Of a stretch of 64,000 nt of DNA, positions 1-13,600 are shown piece after piece. Each line of letters begins with the position of its first letter. Positions within the stretch are counted from its first letter, which is position 1. Position numbers and translations under genes: made by a program. The stretch is from Paratinospora sagittata (lineage: Eukaryota; Streptophyta; Magnoliopsida; Ranunculales; Menispermaceae): NCBI GenBank assembly GCA_035771175.1, contig CM069593.1, positions 42,035,741 to 42,099,740 on the forward strand. Direction: 5' to 3'. The notes under the pieces were generated by a model, which ran no database searches, was not told the origin of the DNA, and was given only the letters and a program-made list of their open reading frames with translations.

Positions 1-1880
1 ATTAGGGGCATTTTGGTATAATCACGTGGGTGTATTATTGAAAATTACTTTTACTGATTTTTTGTGGTAGGGAGAGTGTTGTTTTGTGGTTTAATTAGTT
101 GCACTCTAAAAAGATTTAGTGTATAAATTCTAATTTATCTATTGAAGATAAAATAGTATCTTAAAACGTTATATTACTATAACAAATTTAAAAATTAAAA
201 TAATAATAACTCTTAAGTTACTTAAATTTTAATAATAATATTGCACTAAATTTTAATATTAAGAAAACAACAACATATCTCTGTGCGTTAGTTAAGTACT
301 TAAGTGCAGCCTGCTAATAGGAAGTTCTTCAAAAATAAAAATAATAAATAATAAATAAATAAATAAGCTTGATTTAATAAAGAAGAAAACAATTGAAGTT
401 TAATAACTGATAGGGTAAATAAAGTAGAGTAAAAAGTTGAAAGAGAATTTGAGGGACGTGGTGGAGAGAGGCGAAATAAGAGGATTCGGTAAAAATGCCA
501 TGTGTCTGTGTAATAGAGAAATTGCCTCATATGATTTGAAAAGAAAAAAAAATGAATTGAAAAAGGAAAGTGTGAGGAATGACACGTGTCATTCAGCGGT
601 GAAAAAAATATTTAAATGGACTTTGGTAACTTTATTTACAACTTCTAACAAAATTAAAGGTAATAAAAAATTATTTTTTTAGATAATATTTTTTATTTTT
701 AACCTATAATTAAAATAAAAGTATAACTTTTACAAAAATAAGCAAATTTTTATTTTATTTTATATATTTTAGTAGAGCTTAAATCTCTATTATAATTAGA
801 GGTTGGTTTTAAAGTAAAAGCGAAAGTTAAGTAAAGTTATACTTTAGAAGTGTATCCAACTATATAAGGGTCTTACTGTTAGTGATCTAGAAAAGAGTTG
901 ATGTGCGCAACCTTGAAGAGTAAAGAGATTTTTTGAATTCAAGAAAAAACAAATAAGAAATATGTTTAGAATCCTGCAAAATAAAATAAAATAAATCAGC
1001 ACCATGGTTTAAATACTGCAAAATTGTTGTTTCCTTTTAAAATTGAAAATGAAAAGCTTAGGTGCCATGTGGAAAGCCTGATTTGAAATTAAAATGAAAC
1101 AGATAATTTTTACATAAATGTTAAAATATGTACAACTGCTATAAGAAATATTGAAAACAAACGCAAATAAACACTTCTAACATATAAAAATATAAATATA
1201 AGAGCTTGAAATATATACATATATTTTTTATTTTCTACTTCAAAATTCTTTTCTATGTTGACCATATATATGATCAACTTTTAAATAAAAACACAAATAA
1301 TATAAAGATGATATTATAAAATATTATATGTTTCTAAAATATTTAAAAATATTATAGAATTACTGTTAAAGTTTTTTCTTTTTTCTATGTTTTGTAATAT
1401 AAAATTCATTTGTTAAAGTTTTTATTATTTTTATTAATTATTGCATAGATTTGAAAACTTGTATATACAGAAAAAAAATAAAAATAAAAAATCACCACCG
1501 TGTGTTAAGTAGCTAATTTTTTTTTTTTGAGAAAATAATATTTTTTTGATTTTTTTTTCATGATTATATAGTTGAATATGAGAAAATTTGATTATAATTA
1601 GTTATTTAATAATATAACTGTAATTTTTTTAAATTAGTCTAAAATATTTATTTATTTATTTATTTTCATCTCCTAGGTAAATTTATTATGGTGTAAAAAT
1701 AGTAGGCCTAATTTTTTTTTTTTCACTTTTTATACCAATTCAATATTAAAAAATAATTAAAAAAAATTCTATTTTCTCGATAAAATTTTGATTTTCTCAA
1801 TCCAATAAAAGCCATTTAACAGAAGCGATGTTGGAGCACAATATCACAAATTTATAACTAAGTTAAAAAAAAAAAAACCA
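1..1880. other. AT-rich intergenic region upstream of the UTP5-like gene
   Basis: No coding region is supported here. The stretch is strongly A+T rich with many poly-A and poly-T runs, and the short open frames around 300-680 have no recognisable motif, codon bias or splice context. I see no intact transposon boundary. It probably holds the distal promoter of the downstream WD40 gene and decayed repeats. Confidence 0.6.
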
Positions 1881-1886
1881 AAGAAC

Positions 1887-1894
1887 AACCCTAA
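1887..1894 (+). promoter_or_regulatory. Telo-box-like motif in the UTP5-like gene promoter
   Basis: The octamer AACCCTAA lies just upstream of the predicted first (non-coding) exon. Telo-boxes of this type are known to be enriched near the start sites of plant ribosome-biogenesis and ribosomal-protein genes, which fits the function of the gene. No TATA box is visible close by. The role is inferred from position and motif only. Confidence 0.45.
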
Positions 1895-1924
1895 CAATTC
1901 TAACGCTTAACATTCACTTGTTTC

Positions 1925-2087
1925 TTTTTAGTTCTCGCCTGCTGCAAACCGCCAAACCGTTTGAAGCTCACCGCTGTAATAATCTTCTACGGCAAGGGTA
2001 AGGGTTCTCGCCGTCTCAACGCAACAACTTCTCTCTCTCTGCAAAGGGGTCTTGCCTCTTCGTGCGCGCCACTGATCTCTAGGTCAG
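1925..2087 (+). other. Predicted 5'-UTR exon of the UTP5-like gene
   Basis: A GC-richer, pyrimidine-rich block (about 1925-2087) follows the telo-box and ends at a good donor, CAG|GTCAGT. The matching acceptor, TTTGCAG at 2538-2544, lies four bases before the predicted start codon at 2549. This gives a leader intron of about 457 bp. The 5' end is a guess; only the donor and acceptor are seen. Confidence 0.45.
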
Positions 2088-2548
2088 GTCAGTCTTTCAC
2101 GTACCCTTTCTTCTTAATTACTTCTTCCAAACTCTTTTCTCTATTCCTCTTCCACCAATCTCTATTTCTCTACTTCGTTTTTTGGTTTGCAAATGGATTA
2201 AATGTTGGTTTTCCAAAAGCTTTCGTAAGTGCATAATGTCGACATTTCGACAGACTTGGGCCAATTTTTGCTTATTTTTTTAAACTTAAAAAAGTGATTT
2301 TTTCCCAAGTTTTTCGCTGAATTTCTGCAGTTCCTTTTTTACATGTACTCTGCACATCGGTACCGTGAAAAACCGACGAATTTTGTCGAATTTTCAAACC
2401 TTGCTAATAGATATATGTAATTTCTAATCTTTGTTTGTGTTCTATAATCATTTCAGGACCACTTGAATAAATGATTGATGCACTTTTTTCATGGTAATTT
2501 GCAGTTAATATGTCATAATTGGGTTTTAGTATTTGTGTTTGCAGGATT

Positions 2549-5500
2549 ATGGGATTATCAAACATCAGAGATCTTTTAACATCATTTAGTCCTTCCTTGG
2601 ACTTCTTTGCTATCAGTTCAGGGGATGGTCGAATTAAGGTAATGTTGAAGATTACTGCGATTAACGGCATATTACCATGAGGTCCATGATTACCTAAATT
2701 CTTATAGTTTGGCCTGATTGTATGTTTGTGCTAATTCTGTATAGCTTCTTTAAGCATCAAATTTGAACTGTATATTTGCCAGTGAGTATATTCTTCAGTA
2801 ATAGTTGGTATGTTCTTTTACTTCCTACTTCTTTTTTTTTTTTTTTAAATATTTTGGTATATTTTATGGGAGAAGAATTGATGCTTCTTTTACGAAATTT
2901 TTCGTACACGTATATATATTTTTCAGAAAGACTATGTGCTGAAAAGGTGAGAATTTATGAATGTAACTGTCGTATAAAATAGCCTCATATTCCAGTCACA
3001 CTGCAGACCTGGTTTTAATTCCCAGCTCATGCGTCTTTACTATTTTGCAGTGGATTGTACATAAGCAAGAGTTTTGTAATCTTTCCTTTCTTTTTCCTTT
3101 TTCATGAAACTTTCATCATTGGATATGGATTGACCATTTTTTTAAGGTCTCATATGCTTTGAAGACCAATACTTGTTTAGTTGTTTGGAAGTCATCGTTA
3201 TGGATGCACTGTCTTTGGTATTCTCTTGGTTGATTAACTTACTGGAGTAATATGAGAAATAATCCATATAATGTGTATTTCCATTATTGAAATGTGTTTT
3301 TTGCCTATCTTTTATTTCAGATTTGGGATACTGTGAAGGGCCAGCTCCAGACTGAATTTACAGATGTCACATCAACTGATGGAACAGATTTCTTCCTAAA
3401 ATCAGAAAGTGGGCATCTTTCACTTGATTACAAGTGCATGAAGTGGGTTTCCTTAGAGAGAAAGGTATATCATAAACTTTCTTTCTGATTTTTTATGCTA
3501 TCATAAAGTCGGTCTAATTGTTGGGATCCAATTTCGTGTGTCTTGCAGAGAAAAAGGAAAGTTGAGTCGTCATTATTAGTGTTAGGGACAGGTAGTGGTG
3601 ATGTTTTGGCATTGGATGTATCTGCTGGTCAGTTGAAATGGAGGATTAGTGACTGTCATCCTGGGTGAGTTTCTATTAAAAATTTTGGATCTTTCACTCT
3701 CCTCTATCTCTTTATGTATAACCTCATTTTCTTTTAATCTCAATGTGTTTGCTTGAAATTAACCTGTTGGTTTTGTTCTTTTTTTTTTTTTTTTTTATAT
3801 ATATATTTCTGATTACCACTTTGGTTGTGGGATGAACATTAGGAGCTGGATTTCACTCCAAATCACATTCAGATATCTAATTATCAGGGAATAGAACATG
3901 CTGGTTAAATTGCTGCTTTTAATGGACAGGGTTAGGATATTATCTGAATTTTAGTGTTTATTGTTTATATTCCATTATCTATTGTTTCTTATATACCAAA
4001 AACATGGGTATGAATGGCTATCCATCTTTTTCAGCTTTCTATTTGTTTTCTTTTTCTTTTGCAATGGCTATTAGCTTCAGTTCATTTGAATTTGCAATTT
4101 AAACTTGAGAGCTTGGTATTTGGTTAATATATTGCCACATAGAGCTCTGGTAATATGTCCTTCTAATGACCTACAAATATCCCATCAATGAAGGGGCATT
4201 GCCATACAATAAATGAAGTTTTAAATCCATATACATACACACTTTTCCCTGTAGTAAATTACACCATTATTTTTTATTTTGGTTGGAATGAATGGTAGAC
4301 TTCTTATTTCAAATAGGAATACATTTTTTATAAAATTCATCAATCATCGAAACATTGCTTTAAAACTTTATGTTGTGATACTAGTACCGAATTTTCTTGC
4401 ATACTTATGGAGGAATTGATTAAATATATTGAAGAATGTATACCATGTTGTATGTTACTCGCAAATGATGTATTACTGATTGACGAAATTGAATTTGGAG
4501 TAAATGTTAAGTTATAAGTTTGGTGAGAGGTTTAAAATCTAACGAACTAAAGATTAGTAGGACTAAGACTGAGTACATTAAATGTAATTTTAGTGGAAAT
4601 AGAAATGCACTATTATAGATGAAAGAGACAGTGAAGATTGAAAGCCAAGAGATATCAAGACTCAAGAGTGAAAATTTTAGGTATTTGAGATCAATTATTC
4701 ATCAAGAAAAAGAAATAGGTAAGAATTTGAACCATAGAGTAAAATTAGGATAGGATAAGTGGAGGAGTGCTTATGAAGTATTATATGGTTGACAAATTTC
4801 ATTGAAGTTAAAAAGGAAAATTTTATAAGACTATTATTTAGCCATTATGCTCTATGGAATGCATTTGGGCAATAAAGAAACAACAAGTTAATAAACAAAG
4901 TGTATCATAAATGTGAATGTTAAAATAGATACGTGGTAAAGGCTAAGGCGTTGAAAAATAAATTGCAAATGAATATGTTTGAGAAATGGTAGGAGTAGTG
5001 GAGATAAAATTAGAGAAAAACGATAAAGGTGGTTTCGATGCATACAACAAAAACCATTGGATGTGCCCATTAAGAAGAATGACCTATTAACAATCCAACA
5101 TAATGATATAGGTAGAGAAAGACCTAAATAACATGAATAGAGATGTAATTAAATAAGATAAGTGGCGACTTACAGGTAGAGCCACAGAGTTAGAGGAAAA
5201 CCTACACTATAAATGTTGACTTAGCCCTTTATAGAGTGGAATGGAGGAAGCAAAATCATGTAGCTAGCTCAATGTAGTTAAGGAAAAGACTTTGATGAGT
5301 TTTTTTTTTTTCTTGAGGTCCACCGTTGTCCAACATATTGGTGGGTGGCATGAGTCCCGATTTGAACTCTCCACCTTAGGGTTGGTGGCGTTTGCCCCTA
5401 ATCACTGAACCAACCCACCGTTGGTTAAAAGACTTTGATGAGTTGGCCATAGGAGTATCGAGTTTTCCCCCTTTTTAGTAAATAGTTGTATGAGACCCTT

Positions 5501-7598
5501 ATTTAGTAGTGCTATTATCAAGAATGATCATTCTCCAAGAAAAGTGAGGTTAGTAGCGATATGTTTTGCGTTGTTTGGGACTTCGATTCTAACTAGGAAC
5601 TATTTTATGATAAACCCCTTGACACTATATTGCTTGGTTCTAGACTCACTTTGTCTTTGATCCATCGTCGAATCTTGGATTCAAAAGGAAAGGTTATGCT
5701 CCAATTCCAATTCACAGGTTGAGTAATATAATATTAAAAAGTAGTGATATTTTATTTTTGCTACTACAAACAACTATCATTGCACCTTTGACTAAATTCT
5801 AGCTCAATAGGGCTTACTTTTATTGTGATTTTGCCTAGCACATTCCTTTGACTGTGGGTTCGTTGGATAGTGGATATGGACATAGGGAATCTGGTCTATT
5901 CGTGTGTTTCACTTCTTAGATGACATGGCGTTTGGCTACAGTTGATTATTTCAATAATGTTGAGATTCATAGCACTAGGCACAAATTACATTGTGTGAAC
6001 ATCCACTGAGCTTATCACAACAGTTTGTTTTGATAAATGGTCAAATTGCACTTGTCTTTATCATTTTGGATTGACTATTTGATGCTCAATAAAGGCCCTT
6101 GAAGAAGCTATTCTAAAGTCTGTCCTCCAATAAGCACACGATGGGATGCTCTTGCTGTGGGAGCAACTTGAGCCAAAAACTAGTGGGTTTAGGATTTTGA
6201 CTCCATGCCCAATCCTCAAAGCAAATCTTTTTCTTGTAGTCACTCATGGATCATTTTCCAACTTTCTTGCTTGCTCCTCTTGCTCATATGTGTACGCCAA
6301 ATATTTGTGTCTTAAAACATATGCCATACCGTTGGGCTTTGGACAATGCTTCTGAAAAAAGAAAAAGAAAAAGAAAAATGCAAGTTGGAAGATCTTCTTT
6401 TGATGGAGTTGGATAAATTAAATAAGATAATGCTTGAAATAATGGATAGCAGGCTTGGCTACTTTTGTTATGGTGCTTTTGGGGAGACTTTGCTTTTTCT
6501 GAAATGCATACAACATTCTATTGTAATATGTTGTCTGGAAGTATTGATGGAACAACTTAATTGAAATGAAGTCCTAGATGAACTATATACACAATAATAA
6601 ACTGGAAACTTAAAATATGGAAACTCACCACCCTGAACAGTTTGTAGTAAACCGTCCCAGTGCCAAGTAGTTCATGATTGAATTGCATTTTTCCACTTTG
6701 TGAAAGACGTACATACGTTTTTGTCATCTATTAAAAGAAGCCTTAGATTCCTGTATATCCTGATGGCAGAAGCAGAAGTTAAAAAAAGAAAACAAAACTG
6801 TTCTTTGAGTACAACTTGCTAGAGTTTTTTATTCTAGACTAAAGTTTTTACAACTACTTCTCAATACTTCCTATTGCTGATCAACTAATGAAAGTGTAAA
6901 TACTTCCATGAGCTCAATGCTTCATTTCATAGTACTTATGTATCACAATTCTAGACCATGCACATATTTTGGTTTATGACTGATCTAGTACGTGTCAAGC
7001 TCCAGGATTTTTTGGTTTGGTGTTGGGGTAGCTGATCCAAGAACTCTTGATTGTGGCCAAAATTGAGGATATAAGCACCTTTTGAGGAAACAATTGTCTT
7101 GAACAAACGATATGACTTTTTATCATTTATGATGTCCTACAATCACTGAGCTTTTTACACTTTTTTTTTTTTCATTTGTCATTGCATATAATATAGGAAA
7201 AAAAAAAAATCTGATCAACCATGATATTTTTTATAATGTACAGTGGTGTTTCTGCCATTTCATTTTCTACCTACACTTCATGCATATACACTGCGGGGGT
7301 TGATGGGATGGTTTGCCAGATTGATTGCATGGTTGGCAACCAGTTGGGGAGATTTAGGGCTTCTACAAAGGCAATATCCTCAATGGCCATTTCATATGGT
7401 ATGTTTTTGTGAACTCTTTCTGTTTCCTTATGTTTTGTGTTCTTTTATTTCTTACTAAGAAGAAGAGATTTAATAAATAATCGAAGGAGAGCTACATTCT
7501 AGTATACATGGAGCCAATGACATCTTTACACAAATTTCATCATGATTCATTCCTGTTTTTGCATATATTTTTCTTTTTGGGTTTGTGTTGCATATGTT

Positions 7599-7658
<60 letters not shown>

Positions 7659-10600
7659 GAAAATAGTTCTATTTAGACGTGTTGAATTGCTGGGAGAAAA
7701 TATCCTTAATGATAAAAGTTTCCCTGACTGGTATGGGTATTTCTTTCGCTTTCCTATAACTTTGCTGCCTACCTAATCTGGACTCTGTAGGTGCAGTATC
7801 TAATCCGAAATACTTGTTGAAACGTTGACATACCAAGGATATTAATGAGTTACCTTGACCATGTTGCAACTTGCAAACTGCTATGAAAAAAGTAATTAGG
7901 AAAATTATCCTTACAATTGATTTATGACTTGCAATGATAAGTCTATGTGTTGTGTCAGTGACATGGTTGTAAGGATCTTGAAATGAATGTATGATTTTTA
8001 TGATTCATGATTTGAGTCAAAGGAAATTGACTAGATTCTTTAGCTTGAATTCTATATAGTAGAATCTTTTAACACAATTTAATCTTACAATTCACAATTC
8101 GAATCTTACAATTCAACTTATTCATATGATTCCATAGATAATAAAAGGTATATTTTATATGCCATGGATTTTCAAATATCAAACCTCAGCTTCCAAATTT
8201 AATTATGTTTCCTTTTATATGTCGCTCTATGCACAGAGGATATGGATTTGGGGATAAGAATGATGTTGGGGTGAGCATGTTAGATTTTGCAGTAGCATAT
8301 GACCTTATATTAGCAAACACTCACTTTAAAAAGAGAGAAGAACACTTAATAGCATTTAAAAGTGGATCTAACAAAAGCCAAATAGACTTCTTTTTAACTA
8401 GAAAGGTTGATAAAGTAACATGTAAAGACTGTGGGGTTATTCCAGGTGAAAGCTTAACTTCACAACATAGGAGAATGGTAGTGAATATAAGAATAAAAAG
8501 GAAATCTAGGTTAAAATGTAGAATTATTAGTCCAAGAATTAAATGGTGGGATTTGAAAGGAGAAAAATTAGAAATATTTAAAAGCAAACTCGTAGGAGAA
8601 ATGGCTTTGAGTAAAGATGTTGACCCTAAAAGAGTGGTTGGTAATGCTAAACTTAAAGCGTACAATGATTTATGTACTAAGTTAGATACAAAAGAAGGTG
8701 AAAATACTATACATAAACTAGCAAAACTAAGGGAAAGAAAGACAAAAAGATCTTGATTATATTAAATGTATTAAAAGCGAAGATGAAAGTATCTTAGTCA
8801 AAGAAGAAGAGATAAAAGAGCGATGGAATACTTATTTTGAAAAATAATTAAATGAAAGTAAATTCCTCTGTAGCATTAGCATGCTCAAGGTAAAAAAGTC
8901 TTTGCGCAAAATAAAAAATGCAAAGGCTTAAGAACCAGATGCGACTCTTATCGAGGTTTGGAAGAGCCTAGGGGAAATTACAGTCTTTTGGTTAACCAAA
9001 TTGTTTAACAGGATTGTGGCAACTAAGAGAATGCTCGATGATTGGAGGAAAAACATAATACCCATATATAAAATAAAGGAGATATTCAAAATTGTGCAAA
9101 TTATAGAAGAATTAAATTGATGAGTCATATAATGAAATTGTGGGAGAGAGTAATAGAAAATAGCGTACGAGTTGAAACTTTGGTGTCAAACAATCAATTT
9201 GGAATTATGCTTAGGAAATCAACTATGGAAGCTATCTATTTATTAAGGAGATTATGGAGAGATATAGGGAGAAGAAGGACCTCCATATGATCTTTATTGA
9301 TTTACAGATATGATAGAGTACCTAGATAAGTAATATGGTTGGTATTAGGGAAAAAAGAGAGTTACAACTAGGTACATTGATAAAACACGTATGATGGAGC
9401 AAGAACCATTGTAAAATCAACTGTAGGTAAAACTAACTAATTTTCAATTACAGTAGGTTTACACCAAGGCTCTGCCTTAAGCCCCTACCTTTTTGCACTA
9501 GTTATAGATGAATTGACTAAAAATATTCAAGAAGATATTCCATGGTGTATGTTATTTGTTGATGATATAGTATTGATTGATGAAACTGCATTTGGAGTAA
9601 ATGCTAACCTAGAGGTTTGGGGAGAGGCTCGATTGAATACGTTGAATGTAATTTTAGTGGAAGTAATAATATAAATGAAGAGATAGTGAAGATTGGAAGT
9701 CAAGAGATACCAAGGAGCGGAAATTTTAGGTATTTGGGATCCATTTATACATAAAGAAGTAGAAATAGGCGAGGATTTGAACCATAGAGTTAAAGCTGGA
9801 GGTTTCAAGTGAATGGGTGCTTCTGGAGTATTATATGATAAGCGCATCCCATTGAAGTTAAAGGAATTTTTTTTTTGGAGTTGCTATAAGGCTCGCCATG
9901 CTATATGGTACAAAATGTTGGACAATTAAAAAATATGTTAACGAACTAAGTGTAACAGAAATGTGAATGTTAAGATGGATATGTGGTAAAACTTTAAAAG
10001 ATAGAATTAGAAATGAGCATATTTGAGAAATTGTAGGAGTAGCATCAATTGGAGATAAAATGAGAGAGAATAGACTAAGGTGGTTTGGACACATATAATG
10101 TAGGCCTTTAGATGCACCAGTTTGGATAAGTGACCTAACATTAGATGGTAACAAAAGTGATGGAGGTAGACCTAAGATAACATGGATAGAGATAATTAAG
10201 AAAGATCTAACTTCTTGTAATTTGAATGCGGACTTAGTCCTCAATAGAGTAGAGTGGAGGAAGCGAATTCATGTAGCTGACCCCATGTAGTTGAAAAAAG
10301 GTTTAGTTGAGTTGAGTATATTTTGTTCTGTAAATGTAAAGAATATGTAGTTATTATGTATAACTTTTGGCATGACCTAGGACCATTAATCTAGATTAAA
10401 ATCTTAACTGAACAGATGTTTGTGTGAGAACGAGTTCTTCAACTGGAAAACTATCTTTATAGATCAATTTATCTCAATATTTATGGTCTGGTGAAAGGCA
10501 ATAGGAGAAAAAGAGTTGCTCTAGCAGGCCACTGTATGATGATGAGGCATTTTCTAAAAGCAACCCCCAACCCCTTGAGCCACTCGTTGAGGCAACCTTT

Positions 10601-13600
10601 TCGAAAGATTACATCCTGCCACCCACAAAGATGCCAAAAAAGATAACACTCCCATACTGTACTAGAATTTGTACTCTTTGAGAATTCTCCCATTCCTCTT
10701 AGGCCAAGTACTCCAAAGCATTGCAAAGAGGATAACCACCCAAAACCTCTTCATATTTGAGTGAGTGGCACATCATTAGGAATTGAGAAAAAATTCCCAT
10801 CTCCTGTGTGCTGATAGAAATTTAATGATGTCTGCATATTCCATCTATTCTATACCTTGTGAACGAGCGTTGAATGAAAATGTGACTAGCTGTTTCTCTG
10901 CCTTGTTTGCACAAGTGACAACAATTTGGAGAGATTCACGTTTCAAGGACATCTTCTTTGGAGCATGTCAGCAGTTTTATTGACTATTGAGCTTAAAATG
11001 GGCAATGAGCCACCCCAACACTTTCACCTTAGATGGCACATGAACTTTCCATCTGAAATATACAACTATGAGTTATCAATTTCTTTGCTGTTAATTTAAA
11101 CAACAATTTGATTAATTTACAAATTTAGAATGAAATGGATTTTTAATGAGGACAATTTCTTTAGTAAAGAGATAATGCTTTCTGCTCATTTTGCCACTTA
11201 AATTTTGGTCAAATGACTAATTAATAAAATTGTATTTCAAATTCTGAGTGTATGTTTCTTGATCTATATAAAGGAATGATTAAAGACAATTATTGTGAAT
11301 TGTAAAATTTATTCATTTGTCTTGGGATAACAGTTACTAATCCTATATAGGGTTTCTATTTCATTATTTCTTCTTCTATTTAGACGGTGTCTGTCCATTC
11401 TCTTCAGTAACACACTTACTGCAAATTACCACTGACCCTGGTCTAGAATCAAAACTTAAAACTGACCTTATACGGAACCATAGTTCCACAACTACCCTTC
11501 CTTCTGTGTTTATAACAGTATTTTATGTTTTTATTCTACCAATAAAATCCACTGATTTGATTAATATCTTCATTTTATTGATCATATTAAAATGCATTAT
11601 CAGTTTTTCCATGTCTTGAGGATATTGCATTGCTTCCTAGTGCTGTCACTGTTTTCTTATTGGTCTCTTTCTTTGTCCAACTAATATTACGCCCTGGATA
11701 TCAGATAGCGCTTCTTGATGTTATTACTAAGAAATCTACTTACAAGATTTCCCCTTTTATGTGATGGTCCACAACAAACTATCCAGTATGTTCTAATTAG
11801 CCGAGTTGTATTTTCTTTTCTAATGGATGAGAATTTTAAATTTTTACAATTTTGAGTAGATCATTTTTACTATGGAAAGCATACCACGATCAGTGACATA
11901 CACTTCAAATAAAAAGAAATCTTCTGTTACAAGTTTAGTACATGCTTCTGGCAGTTGTTTTCCATTTACTATTAATTAGTTTGCAGTGGCGATTGGTCTG
12001 TCCCGTCGGATGATTAAGTCCAGTTTTTCTTAGTTGTGGCTGAAATTGTAAGTGCTTTGGTGGATGAGTGCTTTGGTGTAGTAGTAAAGCCCTATGCCAA
12101 AATTTGGATTTTTTTTTTCATATGTTTTATGTTTGTTGATGCCTAAGCAACTATGTTCCTGTGTTTTCAGATGGTAAGCTATTAGCAACTGCAGCTGCTC
12201 AGTTGAAGATTTTTACTTGCTCAGATAATAAAAAGATACAGAAATTTTCTGGTCATCCTGTGAGTAAAAACTATTTTCTTATTATAGATTCTGTTAGATG
12301 TATCCATGTAGAGATTTGGTTGCATTGACAATGTTATTATTATTTTGAAAAGTTTGATCTTTTTGGTCTGTCTTTACTTATGAACTTTAATTTTCTACAC
12401 TATTGATCAGACTGCGGTACGCTGTATGACATTCACAGAAGATGGCAAATACTTGCTATCTTCTGCAGTTGGAGAAAGAAATGTTGCTGTTTGGAAAATA
12501 GATGGTGCCAAAAAGCAAGCTGCTTGCTGTGTGCTTTCAATGGAGCATCCTGCTGTGTTTCTTCATAGCAAGTGCATAAAAAAGGCGGGCAAAGATGACA
12601 GTGTTTTGTATGTTCTTGCCATTTCCGAGATAGGGATTTGTTATTTTTGGTATGGCAAAGATATTCAGGAGTTGCGTACAAAGCCCACAAAAATCTCATT
12701 GTCTACTGAAGCTCATCTCTCTAAGCGCCAGAAAGGATCATTGCCTTCAATATATGCTACAGAACTAAAAGGAATTGTTAAACCAGGTTCTGCTGAAGTT
12801 TTTCTTGCATTTGGTTCACTAGTAAAGCCATCGTTTGAGAAATTATTGGTCCATCATGGTGAAGATGTGAAGTTGAATACCAGCCTTGATGGAATTCTTC
12901 TGCCAACACATCAAGCAATGTGGTCTCAGAAAGGAAAAGTCATGAAAACTGAAGGTATTTCCGGCACGATCATATTATTTTTCCTACATATATTCTTTTT
13001 GGACAAGTTGGTGATAAGAATCCACATGGATGGCAGTGCTTTACACCAGCTGGTTGATAGCACAAAACTTGTATTACATTTTGTTGACATTCAATAATCA
13101 TGTTTTTCTTTCCCTTCCCCAGTCATTGCATCATAATTTTGAAAACGGGGTGGAAAAGGTTGGTCAAGTATTCTTCAATTGGTTGACCAATTGTAATAAA
13201 TCCTGATGTGAAATGTCCTTGGTCTAATTTGAGCATAATCTTAACCTTCAAGTCTATGTACTTCCTTTTTGACTCAGTAACATCTTTCTAGGAAAGATGG
13301 AATAATTGAAAAGATTTCTCACCGAATAATGGGAAAGATTTCTCACCTTGGTGATCTCTTATGTTGTCTCTTAGATGGGTTGCATTGGTGATGGTTTTGG
13401 AGATGATATTTTTAAGCAATGTGTCTTATAGTTAAATCTTGTTTCTTTTAAAATCTCAAGTTTACTTTTGTACCTTTCTTTATTTTTTAGAAGAATTCAT
13501 CATTAAACAGCACTCCCATTCACTTTTTTTCTTTTTTTTTTTTTGTAATTTGCGTCCAGATCATATATATAATTAACTCTTTGTCTATGGGTAATTTGAT

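Noticed and set aside
437..682. 81-codon open frame on the + strand
   Set aside because: No motif, poor codon pattern, AT-rich surroundings and no promoter or splice context; likely chance.
7585..7776. Open frame with a serine/leucine repeat
   Set aside because: Produced by the (CT)n microsatellite.
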